Shown here piece by piece: positions 40,089 to 50,600 of a DNA stretch of 64,000 nt. The DNA comes from JAAFIP01 sp043718065 (GTDB taxonomy: Bacteria; Pseudomonadota; Gammaproteobacteria; Burkholderiales; Burkholderiaceae_C). Both the position numbers and the translations under genes were made by a program. Positions within the stretch are counted from its first letter, which is position 1, and each line of letters starts with the position of its first letter. The stretch lies in assembly GCA_043718065.1 (NCBI GenBank), contig JAYSWJ010000086.1, positions 10,069 through 74,068 on the forward strand, written 5' to 3'. Under the pieces are notes generated by a model. That model made no database searches. It worked only from the letters and a program-made list of their open reading frames with translations, and was not told the DNA's origin.

Positions 40089-43000
40089 ATGGGTAACGAA
40101 TACAAAGTCCAAGTCGATGTCACGGCAGACACTGCGCAAGCGGCGTCTAACGTGGGCACGCTTAAACGTGGCTTTGATGATGCGGGCGTGGGCGCGGCCA
40201 ATTTACAAGGCAAGGCGACAGGGGCAGGCCAGAGCCTCAACCAAGTAGGCCAGGCGGGCGAGACGGCCACCGCAGGCCTTGGCAAGACGCGCGCAGGCTT
40301 GGTCAGCATCTCTGAGCAGTTGTCCCTCGCCAAGACGCAGTTTGGGGCCTTTATCGCCGCGCAACTGGGTTTATCGACCGTCAAGCAAGTCGGTCAGATT
40401 GCCGACGACTACAAAAACCTAGAGGCCCGCATCAGGCTGGCCACCGGCGCAGGTGCCAACTTCACTACCGGTTTTGAAGGCGTGGTGGAAATCGCCAAGC
40501 GCACCAACTCGAATTTAGAAAACACCGGCAACTTGTTTGCCAAACTCACCGAGACAGGCAAGAGCGCGGGCCTGAGCACACAATCTGCCATCGCCCAATC
40601 GTTGCGCTTGACCGAGACGATCAACCAAGCGGTACAACTGTCGGGTGCCAGCGCGGGCGCGTCCAGCGCCGCCATCACGCAATTGATCCAGGGCTTGCAG
40701 TCGGGCGTATTACGTGGCGATGAATTTAACTCTGTCATGGAGCAGGCACCGCGCCTGGCCAAAGCGCTGTCTGATGGCCTGGGTGTGACCACGGGCGAGC
40801 TGCGCAAGATGGCTGAGGCGGGGTCGCTTAGTAGCGAGACGGTGATCAATGCGCTGAAAGGCCAGTCTGACACTTTAAAAAATGAATTCGCCACACTGCC
40901 CGCTACGGTGGGCCGTGCAGTCGAGAACTTGAGCACAAGCTGGTCTGTGTACATTGGCCAGGCAGACAAAGCCAGCGGGGCCAGCGGTGCGGCAGCCAGC
41001 GCCATCAATGGTCTAGCCAACAACCTGCAAACGGTAGCCGGCTACCTGATAGACGCTGGCCAGGCTGTGGCGGGCTTTACCGCATTGCGGCTGGCACAAA
41101 CGTTCTTGGGCATTGGCGCAGCAGCTGCGCAATCAGCCGTAGGTACCGCTGCCAGCACTACGGCAACGGTGACCAATACCATAGCGCACACTGCCAATGC
41201 CGCTGCCGCGGGGCGTGAAGCGCTGGCGTTTAAAGCGCTGGCCGCAGACGTGGCCACGCAAGCTGCAGCGCTAGGCGGCAACACGGCCGCAACGGCTGCC
41301 AACACGGCGGCCAAAACCGCCAGTGGTGCTGCTGCCGATGTAGCCTCTGCAGGCATAGGCCGCTTTGCTGCTGTGCTGAGCACGCTGCGCACCTTCACGC
41401 TGATCGGCCTGATCACCAACTTTAAAGACATTGGTACGTTTATCGGCGAAGGTATTGCCAAGCTGCAGGGCTACAAAGACAAAACCGAGGAGTTGGCCCG
41501 CGCCGACAAGCTGGCCACAGAGATTGCCAAAGACAACCTGCTGCAGCGCGAGCGCATGGACGGCCTGCTGAAAGCCAATATTGAAAAGCAGTTTGAGCTG
41601 TCAGCGGCTGCGCGCACCAGCCTGGGCGAATTTACCAAACTGACCAAAGAAGGCTCTAGCGCGGCTGAGGCGATTGGCAAAATAGGCAAAGACTTTGACC
41701 TGTCGAACGCGCCTGGCATCAAGAACGCCACGGCTGTACTCGACAAGCTGCTGGCCGATGGCAAGCTGACGGCCAGCGAGTTTCAAAAGGCATGGGCTGA
41801 TGCGCTGAAGGGCGCTGACCTGGCGGTGTTTGAAACCCAGGCCCGCGCTGCGCTGTCGGGTACCGCCCGCGAGGCAGAGCGGCTAGCCCAGGTGATGGAG
41901 GCCACCCTGCGCGAAGCCGTGAAACGCACCGGGCTTGACTTTGCGGTCATCAGCGGCGGCATGGGCGCTGCAGCGCGCAGCGCCATCAACGACACCGAGT
42001 CGATTGTCAAGGGCTTGGATAGCCTAAAAAAACAAGGCGTCGACACCGCCCAAGTGTTAACGGCTAGCATTGGCAAAAGCATTGCGACCGCAGACAGTGC
42101 AAAAGCGATTGAAACGGTCAAGCAGCAGATCGAGAGCCTGCGTAAGACTCTGGGTGACAAGTTGACCGATGGCCTGCTAGACCAAGCCACTGCCAAGGCC
42201 AAAGAACTGACTGCTGCGCTAGACGGTATCAAGCCCGGCATCAACAGCGTGGCTGAGGCCATTAAGACGCTAGGCATCACCAGCGATGAATCGCTTAAGA
42301 AGACAGCTGCTACCAGCGTAGAGGCGTATGAGACCTTGCGCCAGTCGGGTACCAGCAGCGCGCGCGAGCTGGGTGCTGCGTTTGCCAGGGCCGCGGACGA
42401 TGCCATTAAAGCCAACAACGGCATAGCCCCCAGCTGGGTGCAAGCCCAAGCCGGCGCACGCGGCTACGAGCTGGCCGCTGACGATGCAGGCAAAACGACA
42501 GTGCGCGCGATGGGCGCTGCAGGCACCTCCGTAGACGGGCTGCGCACCAAGGTGCAGGCCGCTACGGTAGACTTTGAAAAGCAAGCTGCAGCACTGGATG
42601 TGATCAACAGCAAATACGGCCAAGGAAAAGCCGATCGCGATTTTAAAACTGCTGCTGTTGGCTCGGGCAATGGGTCGGTCACGGGTGCTAACCGCGACCA
42701 ACGCCTGGCTGGCCAAAACGCCGTAGACAACAGCCTGATATTTAAGCTGAAAGAAAAATCAGCCAAGGGCACGCTGACCGAGAAAGACGCTGACGATCTG
42801 CGCAACGTGATTGCCGCGCTAGACCAAAACGAGCAGGTGTTTCGCGACCTAGACCGCTACAACCCAGCCGGCATATCTACCGAGGGCACCCGCTCACGCA
42901 ATGAAAACCGCGTCACGCGCCGACTTTTTTCTGACAGGTTAAACAGTTTTGACGGGGGCGGCGGGGCTGAGTTTGCCAAGGAAGCACCTAGCCGCGTCGT

Positions 43001-43109
43001 CAACATCAATCTGCGCGCGCCCGATGGCAGCTTGCAAACCGTGCAGACCAATGACGCAGGCGCAGCAGCGCTGATTAAAACCCTGCAAAACGCAAAGCTG
43101 GCCGCATGA
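40089..43109 (+). CDS. Tail tape measure protein
   Basis: A 1006-residue protein. The N-terminal tape-measure domain (residues about 90-290, with IAQSLRLTETINQAVQLSGAS-like helices, QLIQGLQSGVLRGDEFNSV) is followed by long Ala/Lys-rich helices and a hydrophobic stretch near 330-450. Its length sets tail length, implying a long tail. It is the first gene of the third late operon and has no strong ribosome site. Confidence 0.92.
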   Translation: MGNEYKVQVDVTADTAQAASNVGTLKRGFDDAGVGAANLQGKATGAGQSLNQVGQAGETATAGLGKTRAGLVSISEQLSLAKTQFGAFIAAQLGLSTVKQVGQIADDYKNLEARIRLATGAGANFTTGFEGVVEIAKRTNSNLENTGNLFAKLTETGKSAGLSTQSAIAQSLRLTETINQAVQLSGASAGASSAAITQLIQGLQSGVLRGDEFNSVMEQAPRLAKALSDGLGVTTGELRKMAEAGSLSSETVINALKGQSDTLKNEFATLPATVGRAVENLSTSWSVYIGQADKASGASGAAASAINGLANNLQTVAGYLIDAGQAVAGFTALRLAQTFLGIGAAAAQSAVGTAASTTATVTNTIAHTANAAAAGREALAFKALAADVATQAAALGGNTAATAANTAAKTASGAAADVASAGIGRFAAVLSTLRTFTLIGLITNFKDIGTFIGEGIAKLQGYKDKTEELARADKLATEIAKDNLLQRERMDGLLKANIEKQFELSAAARTSLGEFTKLTKEGSSAAEAIGKIGKDFDLSNAPGIKNATAVLDKLLADGKLTASEFQKAWADALKGADLAVFETQARAALSGTAREAERLAQVMEATLREAVKRTGLDFAVISGGMGAAARSAINDTESIVKGLDSLKKQGVDTAQVLTASIGKSIATADSAKAIETVKQQIESLRKTLGDKLTDGLLDQATAKAKELTAALDGIKPGINSVAEAIKTLGITSDESLKKTAATSVEAYETLRQSGTSSARELGAAFARAADDAIKANNGIAPSWVQAQAGARGYELAADDAGKTTVRAMGAAGTSVDGLRTKVQAATVDFEKQAAALDVINSKYGQGKADRDFKTAAVGSGNGSVTGANRDQRLAGQNAVDNSLIFKLKEKSAKGTLTEKDADDLRNVIAALDQNEQVFRDLDRYNPAGISTEGTRSRNENRVTRRLFSDRLNSFDGGGGAEFAKEAPSRVVNINLRAPDGSLQTVQTNDAGAAALIKTLQNAKLAA

Positions 43110-43507
43110 GCACTATCACCCTGGCGCTGAGCGCTACCACCCTGCAACTGCCCAGCGCCTTGAGCTGGACAGACGAATACACCTGGTCGCCTATTGAGCA
43201 GGCGCAAACCTACACCACTACCGGCGCGCTGCTGATCGAAGAGGCGGTCAAGCAAACCGGCAAGCCCTACACACTGGAAGGTGCTGAGGATAAGACATGG
43301 TGCACGCGTGAGCTAGTCAACACCCTCAAGGGCTGGGCTGCAACGCCCGGCGTGCAGCTGGTGCTAACCATCCGCGGCATTGCCCGCCCAGTGACGTTTG
43401 ACCACCTTAAAGGGGCCTTGCAGGGCCTGCCTGTGCAGTTTTTTGAAGACGGCTCGATTGCTGGCGATGACTGGTACGTGCCCACTTTGCGACTGATTGG
43501 AATTTAA
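43106..43507 (+). CDS. Phage tail protein, D3112-type
   Basis: A 133-residue protein, ATG overlapping the tape measure stop. LPSALSWTDEYTWSPIEQA and the C-terminal QFFEDGSIAGDDWYVPTL recall small tail proteins that follow the tape measure in D3112-like phages. Probably part of the tail tip. Confidence 0.6.
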   Translation: MSTITLALSATTLQLPSALSWTDEYTWSPIEQAQTYTTTGALLIEEAVKQTGKPYTLEGAEDKTWCTRELVNTLKGWAATPGVQLVLTIRGIARPVTFDHLKGALQGLPVQFFEDGSIAGDDWYVPTLRLIGI

Positions 43508-43511
43508 CACT

Positions 43512-43844
43512 ATGACGCCTAAACTGACCCCGCTCAAAGCGGGCGACACTTTTAGCTACGCTGGCACGTGCAAGTTGCCCGCGGGCAACTGGACGGCCAC
43601 TTGCCAAGTACGCGGTAGCGAAGAGCCCTTTGACCTGGTAGGCACCGTGGTGGTGAGCCTGGGCACTGTGGTGGGCCTGGACACGCCGATTGCGCTGTTT
43701 GCCAGCGCAGCGCAAACACAAGCGTGGCCGGTAGGAACGCATGCGCTAGATATCCGCTACGCCGAGGTGGGTGGGCCTGATGCAGTGATCCACACCAGCA
43801 CTATCTTGCTGCCGGTGCAGCGGTCGATCACGGTGCCGGTTTAA
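43512..43844 (+). CDS. Hypothetical tail protein with Ig-like pattern
   Basis: A 110-residue all-beta protein (KAGDTFSYAGTCKLPAG, WTATCQVRGS, HALDIRYAEVGG) starting 5 nt after the previous gene. The strand pattern suggests an immunoglobulin-like tail or tip domain. Not recognised further. Confidence 0.55.
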   Translation: MTPKLTPLKAGDTFSYAGTCKLPAGNWTATCQVRGSEEPFDLVGTVVVSLGTVVGLDTPIALFASAAQTQAWPVGTHALDIRYAEVGGPDAVIHTSTILLPVQRSITVPV

Positions 43845-43848
43845 CGCT

Positions 43849-44112
43849 ATGTCAGTGATTGCCATCACTCTGGCCCCGGTGCTGTCGGTTGCGTTGACGC
43901 TAACGGGCGGCACGTCACTGGTCACGCTGGCCAACCCACTGCCTGCGGCCGCTGGCTACACCCTAACGCTGGTGCCTGCGGGGCCGACAGTGGTGGCCGC
44001 GGTGGGCGAGCTGCTGCGTGGGCCCCGCGGCGTGCCTGGTGCAGCTGGGCCGGTCTACACAGGCGGCGAGCTGCCCGACATGACTTTGATTTTTGACAAC
44101 GGATTAATTTAA
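43849..44112 (+). CDS. Small tail protein with collagen-like triplets
   Basis: An 87-residue protein. Hydrophobic beta strands come first (VIAITLAPVLSVALTLTGG), then GPRGVPGAAGP, a short run of Gly-x-y triplets as in phage fibre shafts. Downstream genes are fibre-like. ATG 5 nt after the previous stop. Confidence 0.5.
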   Translation: MSVIAITLAPVLSVALTLTGGTSLVTLANPLPAAAGYTLTLVPAGPTVVAAVGELLRGPRGVPGAAGPVYTGGELPDMTLIFDNGLI

Positions 44113-44135
44113 ATTTTGTTTCCCCAGGAGAAAAT

Positions 44136-44621
44136 ATGAGCTTGCAAATAGTTTTACAAAACCTCAGCACCCGAGTTGCGACGGAATGCAAGGCCCTGCG
44201 CACGCTGACCAATGGCAATGCCGCAGGCCTGGCCGCGTTAACCACCACGGATAAAACCAACCTGGTTGCAGCGCTTAATGAGGTGCGGGCCTTGGCTGCA
44301 TCTGCCGGAGCTGTGTCAGACGGCACAACCAGCACCACCACAGGCTGGTCAAGCACCAAGGTCACAAGTTACGTAGCCTCGCAAGTGGCCACCGTGCTGG
44401 GCGGGGCCAGCGCAGCATACGACACGCTGCAAGAGATACAAGCGTTGATGGTTGCGGATGATACCGAGACCACAGGCATATTAACTTCACTGTCGAACCG
44501 TATACGTTTCGACGCTGCGCAGGTGCTGACAACTCCACAGCAAGCGCAGGCCTGTGCCAACATTGGCGTGGGCGACCCCGAGACTAACTTCGTCACGGTT
44601 TTTAACGCAGGCCTGCTATGA
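44136..44621 (+). CDS. Tail fibre-associated protein
   Basis: A 161-residue protein with AGGAG before the ATG. The N-terminal segment (LSTRVATECKALR, NGNAAGLAALTTTDKTNLV) is a module often seen in phage tail-fibre proteins, and the C-terminus (ANIGVGDPETNFVTVFNAGLL) looks like an attachment segment. ATGA coupling with the next gene. Confidence 0.65.
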   Translation: MSLQIVLQNLSTRVATECKALRTLTNGNAAGLAALTTTDKTNLVAALNEVRALAASAGAVSDGTTSTTTGWSSTKVTSYVASQVATVLGGASAAYDTLQEIQALMVADDTETTGILTSLSNRIRFDAAQVLTTPQQAQACANIGVGDPETNFVTVFNAGLL

Positions 44622-44992
44622 GCCTGGCGGCGCAGATCACTTTGCTGGCTACGCGCATTGGTAACACGCTGCGCGACACGGTAATGCCGCGCGTGCAGCC
44701 TGCTGGCGGGACTACCGGGCAGGTCTTAACAAAGACAAGTGCGGTTAATTACACTAGCGCCTGGCAAACACCTGCCACCGGTGGCGGCGGGGTTGTTGCT
44801 GGCACCAAGACACTAGGCTACACCAACGGCATGCTGACAAGCGTAAACGGCCCGGGCGCAGCTACTAAAACACTAAGCCGCACGAACGGAATATTGACCC
44901 AAGTGCAAGCTGTAAGTGGCGGCGTGACTGTCACAAAAACGCTGGGCTACACTGGCGCGGCGCTGACAACAGTGGGTACGGTGGTGTCATGA
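44618..44992 (+). CDS. Tail protein with KTL-type repeats
   Basis: A 124-residue protein. After a helical start it has a glycine-rich hinge (GGGGVVAGT) and three copies of a K-T-L-x-x-T-x-G-x-L-T-x-V repeat (KTLGYTNGMLTSV, KTLSRTNGILTQV, KTLGYTGAALTTV), a beta-repeat as in fibre shafts. Starts and ends overlap neighbours. Confidence 0.6.
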   Translation: MSLAAQITLLATRIGNTLRDTVMPRVQPAGGTTGQVLTKTSAVNYTSAWQTPATGGGGVVAGTKTLGYTNGMLTSVNGPGAATKTLSRTNGILTQVQAVSGGVTVTKTLGYTGAALTTVGTVVS

Positions 44993-47589
44993 CCGTAGCT
45001 TTTTCAGGTAACCTAATAACCCAGTCCGGCACGGATACTGATGCCAGTATTCAGGCTGCGGTACTGGCTGTGGCTGGTGTGACTTCAATTACTGAATCTT
45101 CGGGTTGTGTGCGCCTGATCGTGCCTTGGCGTTTCCAAGTTAACGGCACGCTCACAACCACAGGTGCGACCGCGTTTACTCTTAGCCGTGTTGGTACGCC
45201 CGCCAACGAGGTCGTCATTGCTATTGGCGGGCGTTGGAACTACAAGGAGTCAAAAACCGCAAGCGGCTTGACTGACTGGCGCGCGATGCCCCCTATGATT
45301 TTTACCCAGGCAACTAACAATGGTTTTAACGGGCAGACGGCCAACCTGATTTATGTCAACGGTGGCATCCAAGATTTTGCCAAAGTGCGTGTTATTGGCA
45401 ACGGCGGTCACTACTGGAATGGTGGCACGATCATCATTCGAGATTGCGAATATCTTGCAGAAGGCTTAGCTGCGGTAAACGACAACCAGATCACTACGCA
45501 ATCAGGCAATCCAACGCTAGACATTGATGGCCTTGAGTACAGGGGTACGTCGTTGTTTTTGCAAAACTTTGTCAAAACTAATTTAAAACGCTTGCAGCCT
45601 AAATTTGCAATTCGCGGCTTCGGCTCAGGCTTTGGGCTGACACAAGTTATTGAAGACTATGACGGCAAAGGCACTGGCTTTGATTTGTCTATTTATGCCG
45701 CTGGACAAAACAGCTTAATTATTTCAAAGAACGGCGTAAAAGGTGGCGGCGTAACCTGCGGTCCGTGGAATGCGCCAAACAATAACAACAACGAATACCA
45801 AGCTACAGCGGATTTGCAGCTAGTCGGTGTTAATGACGTTGGCGCTACGGTGATGTTTAAAGCATACCACCTTGACAACAACGCCGGTGCACCTGTTGGG
45901 ACTGGAAAAACAGCAACAAATTACACGTTGCGCAAAACATACAACGTAGCTTCCACAGTCGGCGGCGTAGCCACTGTTAACGTGTTGCTGGCCGCTGGTT
46001 TAAACGACAACGCAATGGTGCGCCGAGCCGCAGTGCAAACAGGTGATTTGTACACCTTTACATGTTTTAGTTACTTGTCACAGCCTACAGTTACTACAGC
46101 AATAAATCTTGCTGGTGCTGGCATTAAGCAATCAACGGTTGTGCAGCTGCGTGACTTTTCGATCAGTCAAACGGTTAAGGCCACGGTAGATGCGTACACG
46201 GCAATAGATACACTTGACAAACTATATGACCGTGCAAAGTCCTTTTCGTTCGACACGTTTGCAGGCGAGACATCCGCGCTTTTTGCAGACGACGGTACAA
46301 CGCTAAATGCGGGCAGCCGCGACATTGTTTTGGATAGTGCAGCGGCTGCGGTCTTCGCGCTTGCGGGCAACACAATCACCATTAAAGCCACGGCATTTAC
46401 CGCTGGGGCAAAGTTTAAGAGTTTGGCGACTACGGGCACAGTGACCGTTGCCAACGGCTCTAGCATCACCGGTGTGACTATAGCCGCCAACGTCACCCAG
46501 CCCACGCCAGCCAACCTGACCGGCGTAACCATAACTGGCACACTGACGTACACGACCCCAGTTGTTACCCCTGTCACGTTTACCAACAGCACCACGGGCA
46601 CGGTAAGCAACAGCGGCACGGCGGTGATACCAATCAAGCGCATCAACAGCACATTAACGGCGGGCACCAACGTGACGGCATACTCGCCTACATCGCTTGC
46701 CTTTACGCTGTCAGCTGGCCGCATCCGTCTGCTGGACAACGTGGGCGCTGAGCAGTTTAACCAAACTGCTGACGGTACATTTGAGCTGCCCGCTGCCGCT
46801 ACAGGCATATGGACATACGTTATTCGCAAGTATGCCCAGTTGCCTATCGTTGGCAGTTTTGTTGTAGATGGCACAGCCAAATCAATCGTGGCCAGCTACA
46901 TCCCCGACACGCAGGTGGTTGCGCCAGAAGCGACGGTGGCAGCCTATGTTTCCCTAGAATCCGCACAACAAATCTACGACAGACTGTCTTTGTTTGGGGC
47001 CACCGCAGCGGGCATTGTTTTTGGAGTTGTGGCCAGCAAAGGTTTTGGCACTATAACCATACCCGGGGGATTTACCCCCAACCCTGCGGCGGTAGCTCTT
47101 ATCAGTGTCGCGGCTGGATTTTTAACCACTGCCACCGCCACGTTGCAAGAAGCGGTGACTATCATCAGCAGTGGCAACTTTATAAACGACCCTGCTGATG
47201 GGGCCATACTGTCACGAGACGTGGCCATTCGAGCCGCCAACCTGGACAGTGAGCTGGTACACACAGCTGACGCGCTGACGTTTTACCCATCAGCGGGCGA
47301 CCGCAATGCCGGCACAAACCCAGGGCTAAGCATTGGCAATGAACTATACCGTTTTAAGCTGGGCAACACGATCAGCGGCGTGCTGTTGTCGGGCACCTTG
47401 GCCCTGCGCGTCACCGTCGGCGGAATTACCTTTTTTGCTGATCTGGCCATTGCCAGCGGACGCAACGTACTGGACCTGGGCGTGCAGAGCCAACTTGCAG
47501 CCATTAACGCAAAAACACTAACTCTGCCGCAGATTGAGGCCAGCCAGGTGCTGGCCACGAAGGCCGATGTGTGGGCGGCCGCCAACTAA
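44989..47589 (+). CDS. Large tail fibre/adhesin
   Basis: An 866-residue beta-rich protein. The first 300 residues have the spacing of a right-handed beta-helix (GGIQDFAKVRVIGNGGHYW, NGGTIIIRDCEYLAEG), followed by Thr/Val/Gly-rich strands (TITIKATAFTAGAKFKSLA-like) and a C-terminal domain near YRFKLGNTISGVLLSG. Likely the host-recognition or tip protein. Lower conservation and A/T-richer patches fit a fast-evolving receptor binder. Confidence 0.7.
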   Translation: MTVAFSGNLITQSGTDTDASIQAAVLAVAGVTSITESSGCVRLIVPWRFQVNGTLTTTGATAFTLSRVGTPANEVVIAIGGRWNYKESKTASGLTDWRAMPPMIFTQATNNGFNGQTANLIYVNGGIQDFAKVRVIGNGGHYWNGGTIIIRDCEYLAEGLAAVNDNQITTQSGNPTLDIDGLEYRGTSLFLQNFVKTNLKRLQPKFAIRGFGSGFGLTQVIEDYDGKGTGFDLSIYAAGQNSLIISKNGVKGGGVTCGPWNAPNNNNNEYQATADLQLVGVNDVGATVMFKAYHLDNNAGAPVGTGKTATNYTLRKTYNVASTVGGVATVNVLLAAGLNDNAMVRRAAVQTGDLYTFTCFSYLSQPTVTTAINLAGAGIKQSTVVQLRDFSISQTVKATVDAYTAIDTLDKLYDRAKSFSFDTFAGETSALFADDGTTLNAGSRDIVLDSAAAAVFALAGNTITIKATAFTAGAKFKSLATTGTVTVANGSSITGVTIAANVTQPTPANLTGVTITGTLTYTTPVVTPVTFTNSTTGTVSNSGTAVIPIKRINSTLTAGTNVTAYSPTSLAFTLSAGRIRLLDNVGAEQFNQTADGTFELPAAATGIWTYVIRKYAQLPIVGSFVVDGTAKSIVASYIPDTQVVAPEATVAAYVSLESAQQIYDRLSLFGATAAGIVFGVVASKGFGTITIPGGFTPNPAAVALISVAAGFLTTATATLQEAVTIISSGNFINDPADGAILSRDVAIRAANLDSELVHTADALTFYPSAGDRNAGTNPGLSIGNELYRFKLGNTISGVLLSGTLALRVTVGGITFFADLAIASGRNVLDLGVQSQLAAINAKTLTLPQIEASQVLATKADVWAAAN

Positions 47590-47610
47590 TTAACTAATCT
47601 GAGTCGAAAA

Positions 47611-50600
47611 ATGCCCATCCAAACCGAAGACATCAAACTCCTAAAATCCGCTGTGATGGCCGACACCAGCGATGGCGGCGGCGCTATGACGGGCGTAGAA
47701 GTGGTAGACGGCGTTAGCAACAACCTGTTTCCTGACACGTCACAAGTTGACCGCGCCTTGGGCCGGGTCAACATTCGCCAGATATTCGGCGTGGCTCACA
47801 CCAACGACACTGACGTGGCGCTGGGCGTGCACACTATCATCACCGACGCACCAGACGACCCGTTGGTGCACTGCACTTTGATGGCTGCGCCCCGCTGGGG
47901 CGCTACCCGAAATGAATACCGCGAAGCGATTGAACGCTACCTGGTCAAAGGGCCGCTGCTGGACTGCTACGCTTATGAGGCGCACTACGCTGGTAGCTTA
48001 AGCCTGCGCCTATTCGGCAGCGGCGCAGCAGAGCTACCTACCGGTGGCGACGCGATGGTGATTCGCAGCGCCGACGGCCTGCAAGAGCAGTTCTTGCGCG
48101 TGCTGCGTGTTTCGACCTCTACGGTCACCAAGGGCAAGCGCACAGTACAAGTGGGCCTGTGCGACCTGGGGCAGGCGCTGGAGTTTGATTTTCCGGGCAG
48201 GAACCCGGAGGATGAATCTTTATCACACGCAGGTTCTACCGCGTTTCACACCACTACGGTATCAGGCGGTGCTAAGTTTTACGGCATCAAACCTGTGGGC
48301 GCATCAGCTGCTATTGGTGACTACAGCATTTTGACGCAAGGCGGAATTTTTGCACCCTTGGTGCCAGCGGCTACCGTAGAAAGCCCATTGGTAGACCAGT
48401 ACCCCCTACTGCTGCGCAGGGGCTTGTCGCGTACTGCGCTGGCAGCTTTGACCTTGCCGCCAGTTACCAGCGTGTGGAATGCCGGAGCTAGGCTGAGCAC
48501 GCCCACTGCCATTGAACCCGGCAGCTTGGCGCTGACGCATGCGGGTGTGAGCTTTACCGATGACGGCGCGGGTAAGCTTAAGCAAGGCACTACTGTGGTG
48601 GGCAGCATTGATTACAAGGGTCGCACTGCCACATTGGCTGCAGGCGCACCGTCGTACGGTAGTGGCACCAGCGCCATTACCTACCGTCCGGCGACGTTGG
48701 CTGGCGCGGGCACCCACAGCGCAGCGCAAGAGGTCACTATTGCCAACCAAGGGTTGGTGTACACCTTTGCATTTGAGCCGCCGCCTGCGCCTGGCACCTT
48801 TACGCTGAGCTACATGGCGCAGGGCCGCTGGTACGCGCTAGAAGACAACGGGTCGGGCAAGCTAAGCGGGGCAGATACAAGCTACGGCATCGGCACTATC
48901 AGCTACGCCAGCGGCTCTATCGGTGTGACACTGGGAGCGATACCCGATATAGGCTCGTCGCTGATCTATCAATGGGGCACAGCGGACGCCGCAGTGGCCT
49001 ACAGCGTAGTGCGTCCGACTAAGTTGTCAACAACCATTGATCTGCCCTACAGCGTGAATGCCGCCAGCTTAACGATGACTTGGTCGCGTGGTGCAGCTAA
49101 CTACAGTGCCACCTGCTCAGCACAGGGCGTGCTGGCAGGTGATGCCACGGGCACAGCTAAAGTGGTATCGCGCCGCACTGGTTCAAACTTAAGCAATTAC
49201 TACAATCCCAATAACCCGTTTCCGGTGACCTACGCTTTTGAGCTGGAGTTCTCCCCCAACGTGTTTCCAGACGGCGCAGTAGCTATCGCCTGGCAACAGC
49301 GGCCCAACTCTTTTTCAGACGCCGTTAACAACGGCACGGGCTCCTACACACTAGGTCGCCCACCTGCTACGGGCAGTGTCAGCTTGACGGTGCAGACGCT
49401 GTACGAAGCTGGATTTGACCTACCGCAGGCTATTAACGCGGTAGACAATGGTGCAGGTGCTCTGCTGTCTACCTCTATTGGCAGCCAGGGCGCGATAGTG
49501 GGAACTATCAACTACACCACGGGCGCTGTGACCGTAGTGGCCAACATGCCGATGGATGTTTACGAGCGTATTAGCGTGACGGCACAGGTGGGGGCCATAG
49601 GCGGCACAGTGCCGCAAAACTATGAGTCACGCGTACTTCGCGCCGGCAAAAACGTCACTCTTAAAAACGCTGCGATCGGCACCATCAGCCACGCAGCAGG
49701 CGCGGTGTCGCCCGGTACCGGGCTGACTGTCACACCTACAAGCTATTCGGCCAAGCTGAAAATTGAGGCAGGGTTGACGATGCAAGACGGCGACTTTGCG
49801 TTTACCTGCGGTGACGCGGTTTACTACGGCCTGGCTAACGTGATTTCAAAGGGCTGGGTTGCTAGCACAGGTGTGCCCTCGGTCGAGAACTGCGGTAATG
49901 CCACCTCTGACGGTGTAGTCACGGTAAACAGCCTGCCAGCCAACGGAGTTAACAGCTTAGCATTTGCCAATGCTGCGGTCAACAAAGCTGGCGACCTGCG
50001 GGTCAGTCAGGGCGTGTTTCGTGTCGCGTCTGCACCGCTCAAAGCAGGTGTCTTTCAGCTGCAATCGGTCGCTCAGGTAGCGCAGGCCAATGGTGCTGGC
50101 GTGATCGCAGGTGGCGGTTTTACAGGGCTGGTGGACTATGCGCGAGGTATTGTTCGCTGGGGTAGGTTAGGATCCTTCGTGGGTGACATGGTGCAAGCCG
50201 ATGCACTGAGCTACAACGCTGTATTTCTGCAATATTTGCCCTTAGACGCTAACTTGCTAGGTTTGCAAACTGCCCGCCTACCGCTAGACGGCAAGGTGCC
50301 TATCTACCGTGCTGGCGGCTTGGTGGTGGTGCACAACACGCAAACCTTTGCGGTGCCCAGCCCTTTGACAAAGGGTACGGCGTACAACATTGGCCGCGGC
50401 AGGTTGTCTAGCGTCAAGATCAAAACAGCTACAGGCGGCACCGTGCCTAGTGCGCTGTACATAACTAACTTGGACACCGGTACGGTCACCGTGCCGACTG
50501 GTTCAAACATCACAGCGCTGCCCCAACCTTGGGCGCTGGAGCATCGAATTGAAGACCTGGTAGTGTGCAGCGAGGCGGATATCAGCGGTAAGCTAAAGTT

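Noticed and set aside
47586..47604. AACTAAT direct repeats before the large tail-tip gene, considered as a fourth late activator site
   Set aside because: The arms are in direct, not inverted, orientation, and the 34-bp spacing and -10-like hexamer are missing.
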